Source: Thermoleophilia bacterium
GTDB lineage: Bacteria > Actinomycetota > Thermoleophilia > Miltoncostaeales > Miltoncostaeaceae
NCBI GenBank assembly: GCA_028285405.1
Contig: JANQPH010000004.1
Location: forward strand, 1 to 64,000
Direction: 5' to 3'
DNA length: 64,000 nt
Shown: positions 18,223-27,330 of the stretch, piece after piece
How the letters are laid out: each line of letters opens with the position of its first letter
Position numbering within the stretch: position 1 is the first letter of the stretch
Position numbers and translations under genes: made by a program
Notes under the pieces: model-generated
Databases searched by the model: none
The model's input: the letters and a program-made list of their open reading frames with translations, nothing else
Told to the model about the DNA's origin: nothing

Positions 18223-19814
18223 CAGTCGCCCGCCTCGGCACGTGTCGGCTCGGTGGCGATGTCGCCACCCGGTATCTGGAACACCCGGATCCCGACGAAC
18301 TCGTCCTCTCCCTCGATTCGCTCCCGGCGCTCGATCAGCCAGTCCGACATCTGCGCCAGGCCCGGCGTGAACGGATCAAAAGCGCGGTAGCCACCGGTGT
18401 GGAAGTCCTCGATCGGGTTCCGGTAGACGACGAAGACCCGGTCCGCCGCCCGCTCGGCGTCCTCCGTGCCCGACACCTCGTCGAGAACGACTGTCGGCGC
18501 AGCGAGCTCCGACCCCTCCGGCACCGCGTCGAGGAACGCCTCTCGGGTCGTCCAGCGCTGGAAGACCACGAGGTCGTTCGGCCCGGCCTCCTCCACCACG
18601 ACGCCAGCGGCGCCCGACCACTCGGTGCGGGGCTCGTCCTCGTCGAGCACCGCCACCCCGATCACCGCCGTCGCCGTGACCAGGACGAGCGCCAGGCCAG
18701 CGGTCGCGACCGGCGCGAGCCGGGTGCGGATCCAGCCGGCGGCGAGGATCGCCAGCAGCGCGGGAAGGGCGATCGCGATGTACCGGTCGCTGTACTTGGG
18801 TGTGACGAGCAGCGCCACGGTGATGAGCGGCAGGAACGTGGCGAGGAGGATGGTCAGCAGGAACTCGGACGAGCTGGATCGCCTCCGCGCGGCCCAGACG
18901 GCACCCGCGGCGAGGCCCACCGCCGCGGCCACGGTGCCCGGCACGACCCACCAGGTCCACTCGATTGCCGTGCCGAGCGCGAGGTTGCCGATGGTGCGCG
19001 GCAGCGTCAGGAGCTCGGGGCCCGGCACGTCGGTTCCGACTCCGGACTCACGGGGCGCGGTGAGCGTGTAGACGGCCCATGCCACGACGGGAACCGCGGC
19101 GACCGCCTGCGAGATCGCCCAGGCACGCGCGAACGCTCGGTCGAGCGGACGCCTGAACGCGATCGCGACCGCCTGGGCCAGGATCAGGGCGAGCGCCGAG
19201 TAGTGGGTGAGGAACGCGAGCGCGCTCAGGACCGTGAACGCCACCCAGAGCACGCGGGTCCGGTGCCCTCGCAGCAGCACGAAGAAGGCGATCACCGCGG
19301 CGAGCCCGAGCACGAGCAGGAGCGGGTAGGGGCGCGCGATCCGCGAGAGGAGGACCGCCATCGGGCTGACGGCGAACAGCGCACCGCTCCACAAGGCGAT
19401 CGTCGGGCTCCGCAGGACGATCGCGATCGCGACGAACACGAGCGCGATCGCGATCACACCGAGCACGACGTTGGCGAGCCGGAACTCGAGCACGCCACCG
19501 GGGACGACGCGGAGCATCAGGAAGTAGAGCGGCGCCTGGTTGCGGGGCATCGCGATCGACTCGATCGCCGTGCCGAGCGGCGCGCGGGCGCGCTCCTCGG
19601 TCAGCACCTCGCCGGCCCGCTGATCGAGCCCGTCCAGGTTCCATCCGCGCAGCAGCGCGCCGACGGCGATGCTGACCGCGATCACCACGAGCGACCACGG
19701 CGACGCGAGCGCGGCCAGCGATTCCCTCATCGAGCGCCGCTCGTCGGGCGCCCGCTCCGAGCGCTCGCCGAGCGGTCTCGCGGAGTCGGTGGTCTGGTGG
19801 ATGGCGTTCGTCAC
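18222..19814 (-). CDS. GT39/ArnT-like integral membrane glycosyltransferase
   Basis: A 530-residue polytopic protein with about 10-11 hydrophobic helices and an extracytoplasmic C-terminal domain of roughly 140 residues. The overall pattern (an N-terminal helix followed by a loop with acidic residues, a RIARPYPLLLVLG segment and PKYSDRYIAIALPALLA) fits GT-C enzymes of the GT39/GT83 type that use polyprenyl-phosphate sugars. The first-loop acidic pair usually needed for catalysis is not obvious (LDGLDQRAGEVLTEERAR), so activity is unproven. The start is GTG 19814. Confidence 0.75.
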   Translation of the reverse strand: MTNAIHQTTDSARPLGERSERAPDERRSMRESLAALASPWSLVVIAVSIAVGALLRGWNLDGLDQRAGEVLTEERARAPLGTAIESIAMPRNQAPLYFLMLRVVPGGVLEFRLANVVLGVIAIALVFVAIAIVLRSPTIALWSGALFAVSPMAVLLSRIARPYPLLLVLGLAAVIAFFVLLRGHRTRVLWVAFTVLSALAFLTHYSALALILAQAVAIAFRRPLDRAFARAWAISQAVAAVPVVAWAVYTLTAPRESGVGTDVPGPELLTLPRTIGNLALGTAIEWTWWVVPGTVAAAVGLAAGAVWAARRRSSSSEFLLTILLATFLPLITVALLVTPKYSDRYIAIALPALLAILAAGWIRTRLAPVATAGLALVLVTATAVIGVAVLDEDEPRTEWSGAAGVVVEEAGPNDLVVFQRWTTREAFLDAVPEGSELAAPTVVLDEVSGTEDAERAADRVFVVYRNPIEDFHTGGYRAFDPFTPGLAQMSDWLIERRERIEGEDEFVGIRVFQIPGGDIATEPTRAEAGD

Positions 19815-19857
19815 ACAGCACCCCGGCGGCCCCGCCGCCGAGCGCCCCGGGCGGGCG

Positions 19858-20817
19858 TCACCGGGGGATGGCCGCGGGCTCGTCCACGACGCAGTTGCCG
19901 AGCTCGGACTCGATCACGGCTGGGTCGTACAGGTCCGACCTGCCGATCACGACGATCCTGGTCTCGTGCGGCGAGTCGCCCCAGCCGTCGTGGCTCAGCC
20001 GGAGCCGGCGACCGACGAGCTGGAGGACCGTGCGCTCCCCCGGCCGCTCGACTGAGCGGACGAGACCCTTGGCGCGATAGACCCACCCCGGCAGGGAGCG
20101 GACGGCGTCCTCCAGCCGGGCCAGCGACAGCGGCGCCTCCGAGACGAAGGTCGAGGTCGCAAAGCCGTGCGAGTGCGCGTCCAAGGGCTCCGGCCGGACC
20201 TCGGGCCTGTCCTGCCGCGCCCCGAGGAGGATCTCGAGGGGGACGTCGGCCTCGCTCGTCGGGATGATCCTGATGCGGCGGGCCCGACCCGCGATCCACT
20301 CCTCGACGGCCTCGACGCCCGGGGGCCCGGCGAGGTCCGACTTGTTCAGCACGACGAGGTCGGCGCAGACGACCTGGCGGAGCTTCAGCTCGAGCAGGGA
20401 CGCATCCGACAGGAACTGGTCGGCGTCGACGACCGCGATCACACCGTCGAGGTCGATCTGGGAGGCCATTCCCGGGTCGGCGAACGTCGCGATCAGCGAC
20501 ATCGGATCCGAGACGCCGCTCGCCTCGAGCACCAGGTGCTCCGGGCGGGGCTGCCGGGCGAGCACGCGATCGACCGCGCCGACGAGATCGTCGCGGATCT
20601 GACAGCAGACGCACCCGTTCGCCAGCGAGATCACGTCGTCCTCGACGCCGACGACGAGCTCCCCGTCGATGTCGACGTCTCCGAAGTCGTTGACGAGGAT
20701 CCCGAGCCGGAGACCGTCGCTCGCGGCGATCATCCGGTTGAGGAGCGTCGTCTTGCCGGCGCCGAGGAACCCGGTCAGGAGGGTGAGCGGCGCCGGCTCG
20801 CCCCGAGGGTCAGCCAC
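19858..20817 (-). CDS. CobW/COG0523 GTPase, metal chaperone
   Basis: A 319-residue G3E-family GTPase that loads metal, commonly zinc, into target proteins. It has the Walker A GFLGAGKTT (16-24), the metal-binding GCVCC (68-72), guanine-specificity NKSD (158-161) and a C-terminal CobW_C domain with LVGRRLRL. Its GTG start follows the stop of the metallo-hydrolase gene immediately (TGAGTG), so the two are co-translated. That makes the hydrolase a plausible client, which is inference. Confidence 0.92.
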   Translation of the reverse strand: MADPRGEPAPLTLLTGFLGAGKTTLLNRMIAASDGLRLGILVNDFGDVDIDGELVVGVEDDVISLANGCVCCQIRDDLVGAVDRVLARQPRPEHLVLEASGVSDPMSLIATFADPGMASQIDLDGVIAVVDADQFLSDASLLELKLRQVVCADLVVLNKSDLAGPPGVEAVEEWIAGRARRIRIIPTSEADVPLEILLGARQDRPEVRPEPLDAHSHGFATSTFVSEAPLSLARLEDAVRSLPGWVYRAKGLVRSVERPGERTVLQLVGRRLRLSHDGWGDSPHETRIVVIGRSDLYDPAVIESELGNCVVDEPAAIPR

Positions 20818-22101
20818 TCACTGGCCCACGTCGTAGCCGAAGTTCTCCATGATCTGCCGCAGGGGCATCGCCAGGGGATCGGGGAGCTCGGTGAGCGGCT
20901 CGCGGTAGACGTCGCGCGGGTAGTAGGCGGCGGGATCGATCTCCAGCTCGCGAATGCTCGCCTCCTGCTGGCGCTCCCGCGGAAGTCGGGGCCTCGGCAG
21001 CTCGAGCGACTCGGGGACGACGTCGGTGCCGAGGACCTTCCTGAAGTCCGGGATCCGGGCTCCGGTGAGCCCCGGAAGCACCGCCCGACGAATCCAGATC
21101 GCGTCCCCGGTCACGTTGACGGTGACGACGTCGGGCGCGCCGAACGCAAAGAAGCCGTTCCAGTGGGCCCTGATGCCCGCGATCGTCTCGTTGATCAGGT
21201 CCTCCTCGTACTCCATGTGGGTGACCATCCCGAGCCGAGGCTGGATCCGATCCATCAGGTACCCGACCGCGTAGTGCGGCGTGTGGTGGGTGTCGATCGT
21301 GTAGTTGTAGAGCCACTCCGGCAGGCCGTACTTCTGCTGGATCAGGCGCGCCGTGTCCGTCTGGCACTCGGTCACGAAGACGTCGACGCCGGCGGCGTAT
21401 TCGGCGGTCAGCTCGTCCGGCCGGCCGTCCCCCGTCCACACGAAGCTGAGCCCGTTCCAATCGAGGCGGTACGCGCTCGCGCCGTCCTTGGCGTGCGAGC
21501 GGCGCCAGTGACGGACCTGCGCGCCGTTGCGGTCGAAGCAGACGCCGTTGTCGTCGGTCCAGTCGAACTCGTTGACGTCGACCTCGTATCCGTCGCCGAT
21601 CGGGAAGTGGTCGAACGCCTCCAGGTGCCAGCGCAGCATCTGCTTCATGCCGTCGACCATGCCCTGCGTTCCGAGCTCCGCCGTCCGTCCCGACGGCCCG
21701 TGGACCCGGAGCGGCACGTAGCGCCCGGACCACGCGGAGAACGGAAGGAGGTAGGAGAGGTCGTGGTAGTGGTCGACGTGCAGGTGCGTGATGAAGATGT
21801 CCTGCACTTCCTGCTGGGGGACCTGCATGGCGATGATGTTCCGCAGGCAGCCCGGCCCGAAGTCGAAGAACAGGCGCTCGCCGTTGCCGAGCTCGACCAT
21901 GATCGCGGTGCCGGCCTGATCCAGACGGGGCGGGAACGGGGTGCTGCCGACGAACGAGATGCGCATCTCGTCCTCACCGAGCTCTTCCGTCCCGGGGTAG
22001 TACTGGTTGCGGCTCACGACGGATGGCGTCGGTCGGAAGTAGTCGGGAAGCGTGATCCCTGTCCCAGGACCACCCCCGTATGGATTCACCGGCTCGGCCA
22101 T
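20818..22101 (-). CDS. MBL-fold metallo-hydrolase, GntH-like
   Basis: A 427-residue metallo-beta-lactamase-fold protein with the di-metal motif HLHVDH at 106-111, a later TGDGRPDE and an H-rich TIDTHHTPHYA segment. The N-terminal NPYGGGPGTGITLPDYFRPT and RISFVGSTPFPP stretches match, from memory, the family that NCBI labels guanitoxin-biosynthesis-type GntH hydrolases; no other guanitoxin gene is here. ATG 22101 has a GGAGG site, and the longer reading frame to 22251 adds low-complexity sequence. It is coupled to the CobW gene. Confidence 0.85.
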   Translation of the reverse strand: MAEPVNPYGGGPGTGITLPDYFRPTPSVVSRNQYYPGTEELGEDEMRISFVGSTPFPPRLDQAGTAIMVELGNGERLFFDFGPGCLRNIIAMQVPQQEVQDIFITHLHVDHYHDLSYLLPFSAWSGRYVPLRVHGPSGRTAELGTQGMVDGMKQMLRWHLEAFDHFPIGDGYEVDVNEFDWTDDNGVCFDRNGAQVRHWRRSHAKDGASAYRLDWNGLSFVWTGDGRPDELTAEYAAGVDVFVTECQTDTARLIQQKYGLPEWLYNYTIDTHHTPHYAVGYLMDRIQPRLGMVTHMEYEEDLINETIAGIRAHWNGFFAFGAPDVVTVNVTGDAIWIRRAVLPGLTGARIPDFRKVLGTDVVPESLELPRPRLPRERQQEASIRELEIDPAAYYPRDVYREPLTELPDPLAMPLRQIMENFGYDVGQ

Positions 22102-22177
22102 CGGCCTCCAATCGCGCGAAATGGGGCCCAATGGTCGCAGAGTCGTTCCGGCATGGCCCCTGGGCTCGGTGTGGCCG

Positions 22178-22558
22178 TCAGTCGAGCAGGACCACCACGA
22201 CGGCCGCGATTCCGAGCAGGGCGGCGGCGGCGGCCAGTGCCACGGTGGCACGGGCTGGCAGGGGCTCGTAGCCGCCCGCGGCGAGCGCGCGCGCCACGAC
22301 CCGCTCGCGAACGGCCCCGTAGATCACCACCGCCACGCCGAGGACGCCGAACCCCACCCCCACACCGACCAGGCCGGTATCGCTGTCGCCGTCGGACAGC
22401 TGCGGCAGGACGGCGCCGATCGCGACCGCGAGGGCGATCGCGGCCAGGCCGCTCCGCCACCACGCGAGATAGGTGCGCTCGTTCGCCAGGTGGGTGCGGC
22501 GGGAGGCATCCACCGCGGGTTCTGCCTCTGGCGGTTCCCGTGTCTCGCTCGAGCCCAC
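22178..22558 (-). CDS. DUF202 small membrane protein
   Basis: A 126-residue protein with three hydrophobic segments. The stretch LANERTYLAWWRSGLAAIAL matches the DUF202 (YidH-like) signature, in which a conserved RT-LAW motif precedes the first helix. The start at GTG 22558 is the most plausible, as the longer frame upstream is a shadow of the MFS gene. Its function is unknown. It diverges from the MFS gene. Confidence 0.78.
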   Translation of the reverse strand: MGSSETREPPEAEPAVDASRRTHLANERTYLAWWRSGLAAIALAVAIGAVLPQLSDGDSDTGLVGVGVGFGVLGVAVVIYGAVRERVVARALAAGGYEPLPARATVALAAAAALLGIAAVVVVLLD

Positions 22559-22705
22559 GCGCAGGTCCGTCCCGGAGTCCTGACTCGGCCACCTCGACGG
22601 GCGACCCGAACGCACACAGTGAACAGCATGGCGACGCCGGCATGGCTGATCGCCGCAGGCCGCTGATCGCGCTGGCGCCGACGGCGCCCGGCCGACCGGG
22701 CGAGA

Positions 22706-22711
22706 TACGGT
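22706..22711 (+). promoter_or_regulatory. -10 box of the MFS gene (leaderless)
   Basis: TACGGT, 6 bases before the GTG at 22718. A GGCGCC-GAC-GGCGCC inverted repeat at 22674-22688 lies just upstream. Confidence 0.5.
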
Positions 22712-22717
22712 GGACGG

Positions 22718-24340
22718 GTGTCCGGTCGCGCATCCCGCTTCGGGGACGCATCCGCCCGCAGCACCGGCGCCCGGCGGCGGGCGACGCTCGTCGCGAGCAT
22801 CCTCGGACTCTCGATCGTCATCCTCGACGGGACGGTCGTTGGCGTCGCGCTCCCGAAGATCGAGGAGGACCTGGGCGCGACGCTCGCCGACCAGACCTGG
22901 GTCGTCAACTCCTACCTGCTGGCGCTCTCGGCGCTGCTCCTGGTCGGCGGAGCGCTCGGCGATCGCTACGGCCGCAAGCGCGTCTACCTGATCGGGCTCG
23001 TGGGCTTCGGGGTCACGTCGCTCATCTGCGGCCTGGCGCCAAGCGTGGAGCTGCTGATCCTGTTCCGGGCCCTGCAGGGGCTGGCCGGGGCGCTGCTGGT
23101 GCCCCTGACGCTGGCGATCATCGCCGCCGAGTTCGACGAGTCGGAGCGCGGCTCGGCCATCGGAGCGTGGGCGGCGTGGTCGGGTCTGGCGGCTGCCCTC
23201 GGCCCGCTCGTCGGAGGCCTGCTCGTCGACAGCGCCGGATGGAGATGGGTCTTCTTCATCAACGTGCCCGTGATCGCCGCGACCGTGGTGCTCGTGCTGT
23301 GGGGGGTGAAGGAGAGCCGCGACGAGCAGGAGACCGGGTGGATCGACATCCCGGGTGCGGTCCTGGTGGCGGCGGGGTTGGGTCTTGCGACCTACGGACT
23401 GGTCGAGGGCCCGACCCGAGGGTTCGGCGACCCGCTCGTCCTCGGCTCGCTGATCGGGGGCGCCATCTGTCTCGCCCTCTTCGCCATCGTGGAGCGGCAC
23501 GTCGCCAACCCGCTGATGCCCGGCTGGCTCTTTCGGCGACCGAACTTCACCGCCGCCAACCTGGCCACGATCGGGCTCTACGCCGCGCTGTCGGGAGCGT
23601 TCTTCCTGATCCCGATCTTCCTGCAGGGGATCGCCGGCTGGTCGGCCGTGGCGGCGGGCGCGGCCCTACTGCCGGTCACCATCCTGATGCTCACGCTGAG
23701 CTCACGGATGGGGGCGCTCGGCGATCGGTTCGGCCCGCGCTGGTTCATGGCCGTCGGGCCGGTGATCGCCGCGCTCGGGTTGCTGCTCCTGGCCGGGATC
23801 GACCGCGACACGAGCTACCTGCTCGAGGTCCTCCCCGGCCTCGTGCTGTTCGGGCTCGGGCTGGCGATCACGGTCGCCCCGCTCACGACCGCCGTCATGG
23901 ACTCGGTGAGCGCCAACCGGTCCGGCCTCGCCTCGGGCGTCAACAACATGCTCTCGCGGGTCGCCGGGCTGCTCGGGATCGCGCTGCTCGGCGCGATCAT
24001 CGCGTGGCGAGCCGGATCCGAGCTCGGCGATGTCCCGGTCACGTCCGCAGAGGCGAACGCGGCCCTCGACGACGTCGAGGCATCCCCGCTGGCGCCCGCG
24101 CCGACCGAGGGGCTCGACCCAACCGCGGCCGAGGTGGTGACCGACGCGGCCGCCAGCGCGGCCGAGTCGGCCATGACGTGGGCGATGGTCGTGGCCGCGA
24201 TCCTGGCCGCGAGCGCCGGGCTGATCTCGGCCGTGTTCATTCGAAACCGCGCGCCCCGACCCGCGCCCGAGCCGGCCCCGCCCTGCTCGCACATCGCGGC
24301 GGCGCCGACGCGGCCGGTTCCTCAGCCGGACTCCCGGTGA
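22718..24340 (+). CDS. MFS drug/proton antiporter, DHA2 (EmrB/QacA) type
   Basis: A 540-residue major facilitator with about 14 transmembrane helices. Motif D1-like LDGTVVGVALPKI in helix 1, motif A GALGDRYGRKRV between helices 2 and 3, and motif C-like GPLVGGLLVD in helix 5 identify the 14-helix DHA2 drug:H+ antiporters. The start is GTG 22718, supported by the leaderless -10. No regulator gene adjoins it and the substrate cannot be read from sequence. Confidence 0.92.
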   Translation: MSGRASRFGDASARSTGARRRATLVASILGLSIVILDGTVVGVALPKIEEDLGATLADQTWVVNSYLLALSALLLVGGALGDRYGRKRVYLIGLVGFGVTSLICGLAPSVELLILFRALQGLAGALLVPLTLAIIAAEFDESERGSAIGAWAAWSGLAAALGPLVGGLLVDSAGWRWVFFINVPVIAATVVLVLWGVKESRDEQETGWIDIPGAVLVAAGLGLATYGLVEGPTRGFGDPLVLGSLIGGAICLALFAIVERHVANPLMPGWLFRRPNFTAANLATIGLYAALSGAFFLIPIFLQGIAGWSAVAAGAALLPVTILMLTLSSRMGALGDRFGPRWFMAVGPVIAALGLLLLAGIDRDTSYLLEVLPGLVLFGLGLAITVAPLTTAVMDSVSANRSGLASGVNNMLSRVAGLLGIALLGAIIAWRAGSELGDVPVTSAEANAALDDVEASPLAPAPTEGLDPTAAEVVTDAAASAAESAMTWAMVVAAILAASAGLISAVFIRNRAPRPAPEPAPPCSHIAAAPTRPVPQPDSR

Positions 24341-24344
24341 GCGC

Positions 24345-25262
24345 TCACCAGAGGTAGCCCGCCACCGGCCGGGGCGGCGGCGGGCGCTCCTTCACCCCCG
24401 CCAGCTCGAGGATGTCTCGCTCGAGATCGATGCAGATCGAGCTCATCGGCACGTCCTGGATCGTCCCGCCGAACGGCCGCTCGACGACCGCGCCGATCTG
24501 CTCGGCCATCCGAAAGGCGAACGCCACGATCAGCGTCGCGGGGATCACGACCCAGGCGCGCTCCGAGACGACGTCCAGCAGCGCGAACGGAAACACCACG
24601 ACGAAGATGTGGACGAAGTACCGGCTGAAGATGGAGTAGGTCCGTGGCGTCGGCTGGGTCGCGAGGCGCTCGGCCAGGGCCTGCTGCCGCGCCAGTCCGG
24701 CGAGCGCCACCTCCATCTGGAAGTTCTCGAGCCCCGCCACCATCCCCTGATCGAAGCCACGGAAGATCCGGCGGCTCTGCAGCTCGAGGATGATCAGCGG
24801 CAGGTTGTCGGCCGACCGCGCGTCCGGCCGCTCGTCCTCGCTCATCCAGCGGAGCGCCTCGGAGCGAGCCTCGCCCCGCAGATCGGCGCGGACGGCATGC
24901 GCGAAGGCGATCTGCCGCCGCCCGATGTCGGTCTGGAACTCCCGCGTCTGCGAGGCGTCGAGGCCCTTGCTCTCCGACACGGCGACGACCACCCGCATCA
25001 GGTTCCGCGACAGCCCCGTGATCTCGGCCCAGACGCCGCTCGCCTCCCACCAGCGCGCGTAGGACGTGTTGGCACGGACGGCGAGCAGGATCCCGAGCGC
25101 GGTGCCGAGGACCGTGGCAACGGCGATGGGGAGCACCAGCTGCTTGAGGCCCGCCACATCGACGAGCCCCCACGCCACCAGCCCGGCGACCGCGCCGAGC
25201 GCGAGCTCGCCGCGCACGTAGCGGACCATCGACCAGGGCGTGAAGTGGGACTTGACGATCAC
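24345..25262 (-). CDS. bestrophin-family ion channel (UPF0187)
   Basis: A 305-residue membrane protein of the bestrophin-like group, pentameric anion or cation channels. The hallmark NTSYARWWEASGVWAEI (65-81) after the second helix, LRWMSEDE in the middle and the late PFGGTIQDVPM are all present, with four hydrophobic helices. The start is GTG 25262 with TACGTT 7 bases upstream. It is convergent with the MFS gene, 4 bases apart. Confidence 0.9.
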   Translation of the reverse strand: MIVKSHFTPWSMVRYVRGELALGAVAGLVAWGLVDVAGLKQLVLPIAVATVLGTALGILLAVRANTSYARWWEASGVWAEITGLSRNLMRVVVAVSESKGLDASQTREFQTDIGRRQIAFAHAVRADLRGEARSEALRWMSEDERPDARSADNLPLIILELQSRRIFRGFDQGMVAGLENFQMEVALAGLARQQALAERLATQPTPRTYSIFSRYFVHIFVVVFPFALLDVVSERAWVVIPATLIVAFAFRMAEQIGAVVERPFGGTIQDVPMSSICIDLERDILELAGVKERPPPPRPVAGYLW

Positions 25263-25269
25263 CCCAAGG

Positions 25270-25301
25270 AACGTAGTCGAATATCTCTTGAGTTCAAGAG
25301 A
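25270..25301 (-). promoter_or_regulatory. bestrophin promoter with operator over the -35
   Basis: On the minus strand, -35 TTGAAC (25297-25292), a 16-base spacer and -10 TACGTT (25275-25270) precede the GTG by 7 bases. The perfect palindrome TCTCTTGAGTTCAAGAGA at 25284-25301 (8-base arms, 2-base centre) covers the -35, a classic repressor position. The palindrome stands out as A/T-rich within its surroundings. Confidence 0.62.
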
Positions 25302-25328
25302 CTTGTTGTCGAGCGACCTTGGGGTGGG

Positions 25329-26156
25329 TCACGCCTCTCGAAGCGATCGGACCGTGGACGCCACCGCCAGCAGCGACCCCCACCCGACCCCCGCGACGAC
25401 GAGCCCCTCGCAGACGCGGCGACGGCCGAACGCGGACCCGACGAGACCGGTCGCCACCAGGACGCCGGCCCCGCGGGCCGGAAGGAAGCGGCCGCGGGGC
25501 GGCGCCTCGGCCCTCGCGAAGTAGTGGACCGTGACGGCCACCACCGGGACCGCATATCGGGCGGCCACCGCGGCGGCAGCCCATGTCGGGATCCACCCGC
25601 GCCGGCGGGCGGTGTCGGCCACGACCATCGTCAGCGCCACGTCGACGGCATGGTCCATCTGCGCGCCGAGCCGTGTCTCCTCGCCCCGCGCTCGTGCGAG
25701 CGGACCGTCGAGCGCGTCGCTCGCGAATGCCACGGCGGCCAGGCTGGCGACGACCCTCCGGTCGCGGGCTCCGGCGATCGCGGGAACCAGCCACGCTCGG
25801 GCCAGGCTGACCGCGTTGGCCGCCCCGATGCCGGATCTGCGCTCTCCGGCTGGCCCCTCCACCATCCCGACGTGGGTGAGGAGCATGGCTCCGACGGCGC
25901 TCCACCAGCCGAGCGCACCCCAGCGCCGACCGGCGAGCCAGGGCACCCCGCCGCCGATCACCGCGGCGGCCCCCTGCCGGGCGAGGTCGGGCCGCCGCCG
26001 CAGGTCCTCGAGCGAGCGAGCGGCGGACGCTCCGATGAAGCGCACCCACGCGGCGGGAGTGAACCTGCGGGCGCGCAGCTCCTCCAGCGCCGACCGGGTC
26101 CATCGCTCGCCCGCGGTCAGCGGCGGGCGCGCGGTAGCGTCGTGGTGGATGGCCAC
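25329..26156 (-). CDS. CDP-alcohol phosphatidyltransferase family protein
   Basis: A protein of about 275 residues with hydrophobic helices and the family motif DxxDGxxARx8GxxxDxxxD (SDALDGPLAR ... GAQMDHAVD). Residues 1-70 are Arg-rich and not conserved. It is much longer at the N-terminus than pgsA and may attach another alcohol or inositol-like head group. The GTG at 26156 is the likely start; it overlaps the divergent oxidase start by 8 bases, and a farther frame to 26213 would lie inside the oxidase gene. Confidence 0.8.
   Translation of the reverse strand: MAIHHDATARPPLTAGERWTRSALEELRARRFTPAAWVRFIGASAARSLEDLRRRPDLARQGAAAVIGGGVPWLAGRRWGALGWWSAVGAMLLTHVGMVEGPAGERRSGIGAANAVSLARAWLVPAIAGARDRRVVASLAAVAFASDALDGPLARARGEETRLGAQMDHAVDVALTMVVADTARRRGWIPTWAAAAVAARYAVPVVAVTVHYFARAEAPPRGRFLPARGAGVLVATGLVGSAFGRRRVCEGLVVAGVGWGSLLAVASTVRSLREA
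26135..26140 (+). promoter_or_regulatory. -10 box of the DAO-type oxidase (leaderless)
   Basis: TAGCGT, 8 bases before ATG 26149, lies inside the 5' end of the divergent phosphatidyltransferase gene. Confidence 0.5.
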
Positions 26157-27270
26157 GCCATCACGGATATCAGGCACAGCGCCCGACGTCGCCGTCGTCG
26201 GCGGGGGCATCATCGGCCTGTGCTGCGCCTGGTGGCTTCGCGCCGCCGGCGCGAGCGTCGCCCTGTTCGACCCGAGCCCGGGAACGGGCTACTCGCTGGG
26301 AGCGGGTCGCATGCTCCGCCACGCGCACTGCTCGGTCGAGCACGCGCAGCTCGCGGCGCGGGCGAGCGTCCTGTGGGACGAGCTGGCGCGTCAGCTCCCC
26401 CACCTCGAGCACCCGCTCGTGGCGCGGATCGGGGCGCTCCACACGATGCCGAGCGCCGACGCCCTGGCCCCGCTCGAGCGGTCGCTGGCGGCGATCGAGC
26501 ACGACTGCAGCGTGCTGGACGCGAGCGAGATCTCGCGCCGCTGGCCGGGGCTCGCGATCACGCCTCCGGCCGCGCTGCTCGACCCCCGCGGTGGGCGCAT
26601 CGAGGCCGCCGCGGCGATCCGGGCGCTCGTCACCGACCTCGACGACGCGCTGATCCTCGGACGGGTCGACGAGCTGGCCGTCGACGGGCCGCGCGTGCGC
26701 CTGCGTGCCGGCGCGACGAGCGTCACTGCGGGAGCGGTCGTCGTCTGCGCGGGCCTCGAGACCCCCCGCCTGGTGGAGCCGGCAGGCATCCGGATCGCGA
26801 TGGATCGGCCCCTCGCCGCGACACGGCTGACCTTCGCCCCGGCCGGCGGACGGCCCACGCCCGAGCTGCCCTGCATCCACGAGCGCGGCGGCAGCCTCCC
26901 CGAGCGGATCTCGTACCTGTTCCCGGGTGAGTGGGGCGGCGTCAGCCTCGGGCTGCCCAGCCTGCCCGAGATGCTCACGCCGGATCTCTCACGGCGAATC
27001 CAGACCCTGCTCGAGCGGGCGATGCCGGGCGTCACGTGGGTCCGCGAGGCCGAGGTGGCCGTCCGCCTCGAGGTGCTCGACGACACCGACCACGACCGGA
27101 TCGAGGTCCATCGGGCCGGGCCGGTCTGGGTGCTCGCCGGCTGGAACCTCTTCAAGCACGCGCCGGCGATCGGGGAGGGCATGGCCGCGCTGCTCGCCGG
27201 GCAGCGCGCGCCGCTGCTCGAGCGGCTGCCGGGCGAGCGATCGGGGGGTCCCGGGGCGGGCGGCGCGTAG
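26149..27270 (+). CDS. FAD-dependent amino-acid/amine oxidase, DAO family
   Basis: A 373-residue D-amino-acid-oxidase-like flavoprotein (ThiO, sarcosine oxidase and similar). The Rossmann motif VAVVGGGIIG is at 16-25, an acidic residue follows in LFDPSPG, GRMLRHAH could carry the covalent or active-site region, and VVVCAGLETPRLV and a C-terminal WNLFKHAPAIGEGMA complete the FAD site. The substrate is unclear. It shares its start region with the divergent phosphatidyltransferase gene. Confidence 0.85.
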   Translation: MATPSRISGTAPDVAVVGGGIIGLCCAWWLRAAGASVALFDPSPGTGYSLGAGRMLRHAHCSVEHAQLAARASVLWDELARQLPHLEHPLVARIGALHTMPSADALAPLERSLAAIEHDCSVLDASEISRRWPGLAITPPAALLDPRGGRIEAAAAIRALVTDLDDALILGRVDELAVDGPRVRLRAGATSVTAGAVVVCAGLETPRLVEPAGIRIAMDRPLAATRLTFAPAGGRPTPELPCIHERGGSLPERISYLFPGEWGGVSLGLPSLPEMLTPDLSRRIQTLLERAMPGVTWVREAEVAVRLEVLDDTDHDRIEVHRAGPVWVLAGWNLFKHAPAIGEGMAALLAGQRAPLLERLPGERSGGPGAGGA

Positions 27271-27330
27271 CGGACGACCGGCGAGACGGGACAGGGTCGC
27301 GACGGCGCGCGGCCAGCTCAGACGAGAAGG

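Noticed and set aside
20818-22101. A guanitoxin biosynthesis cluster
   Set aside because: Only the GntH-like hydrolase fits; no arginine hydroxylase, transaminase or kinase gene accompanies it.
20167-24357. A 1396-codon plus-strand frame across CobW, MBL and MFS genes
   Set aside because: It is out of frame with the MFS gene and antisense to the others, with no domain.
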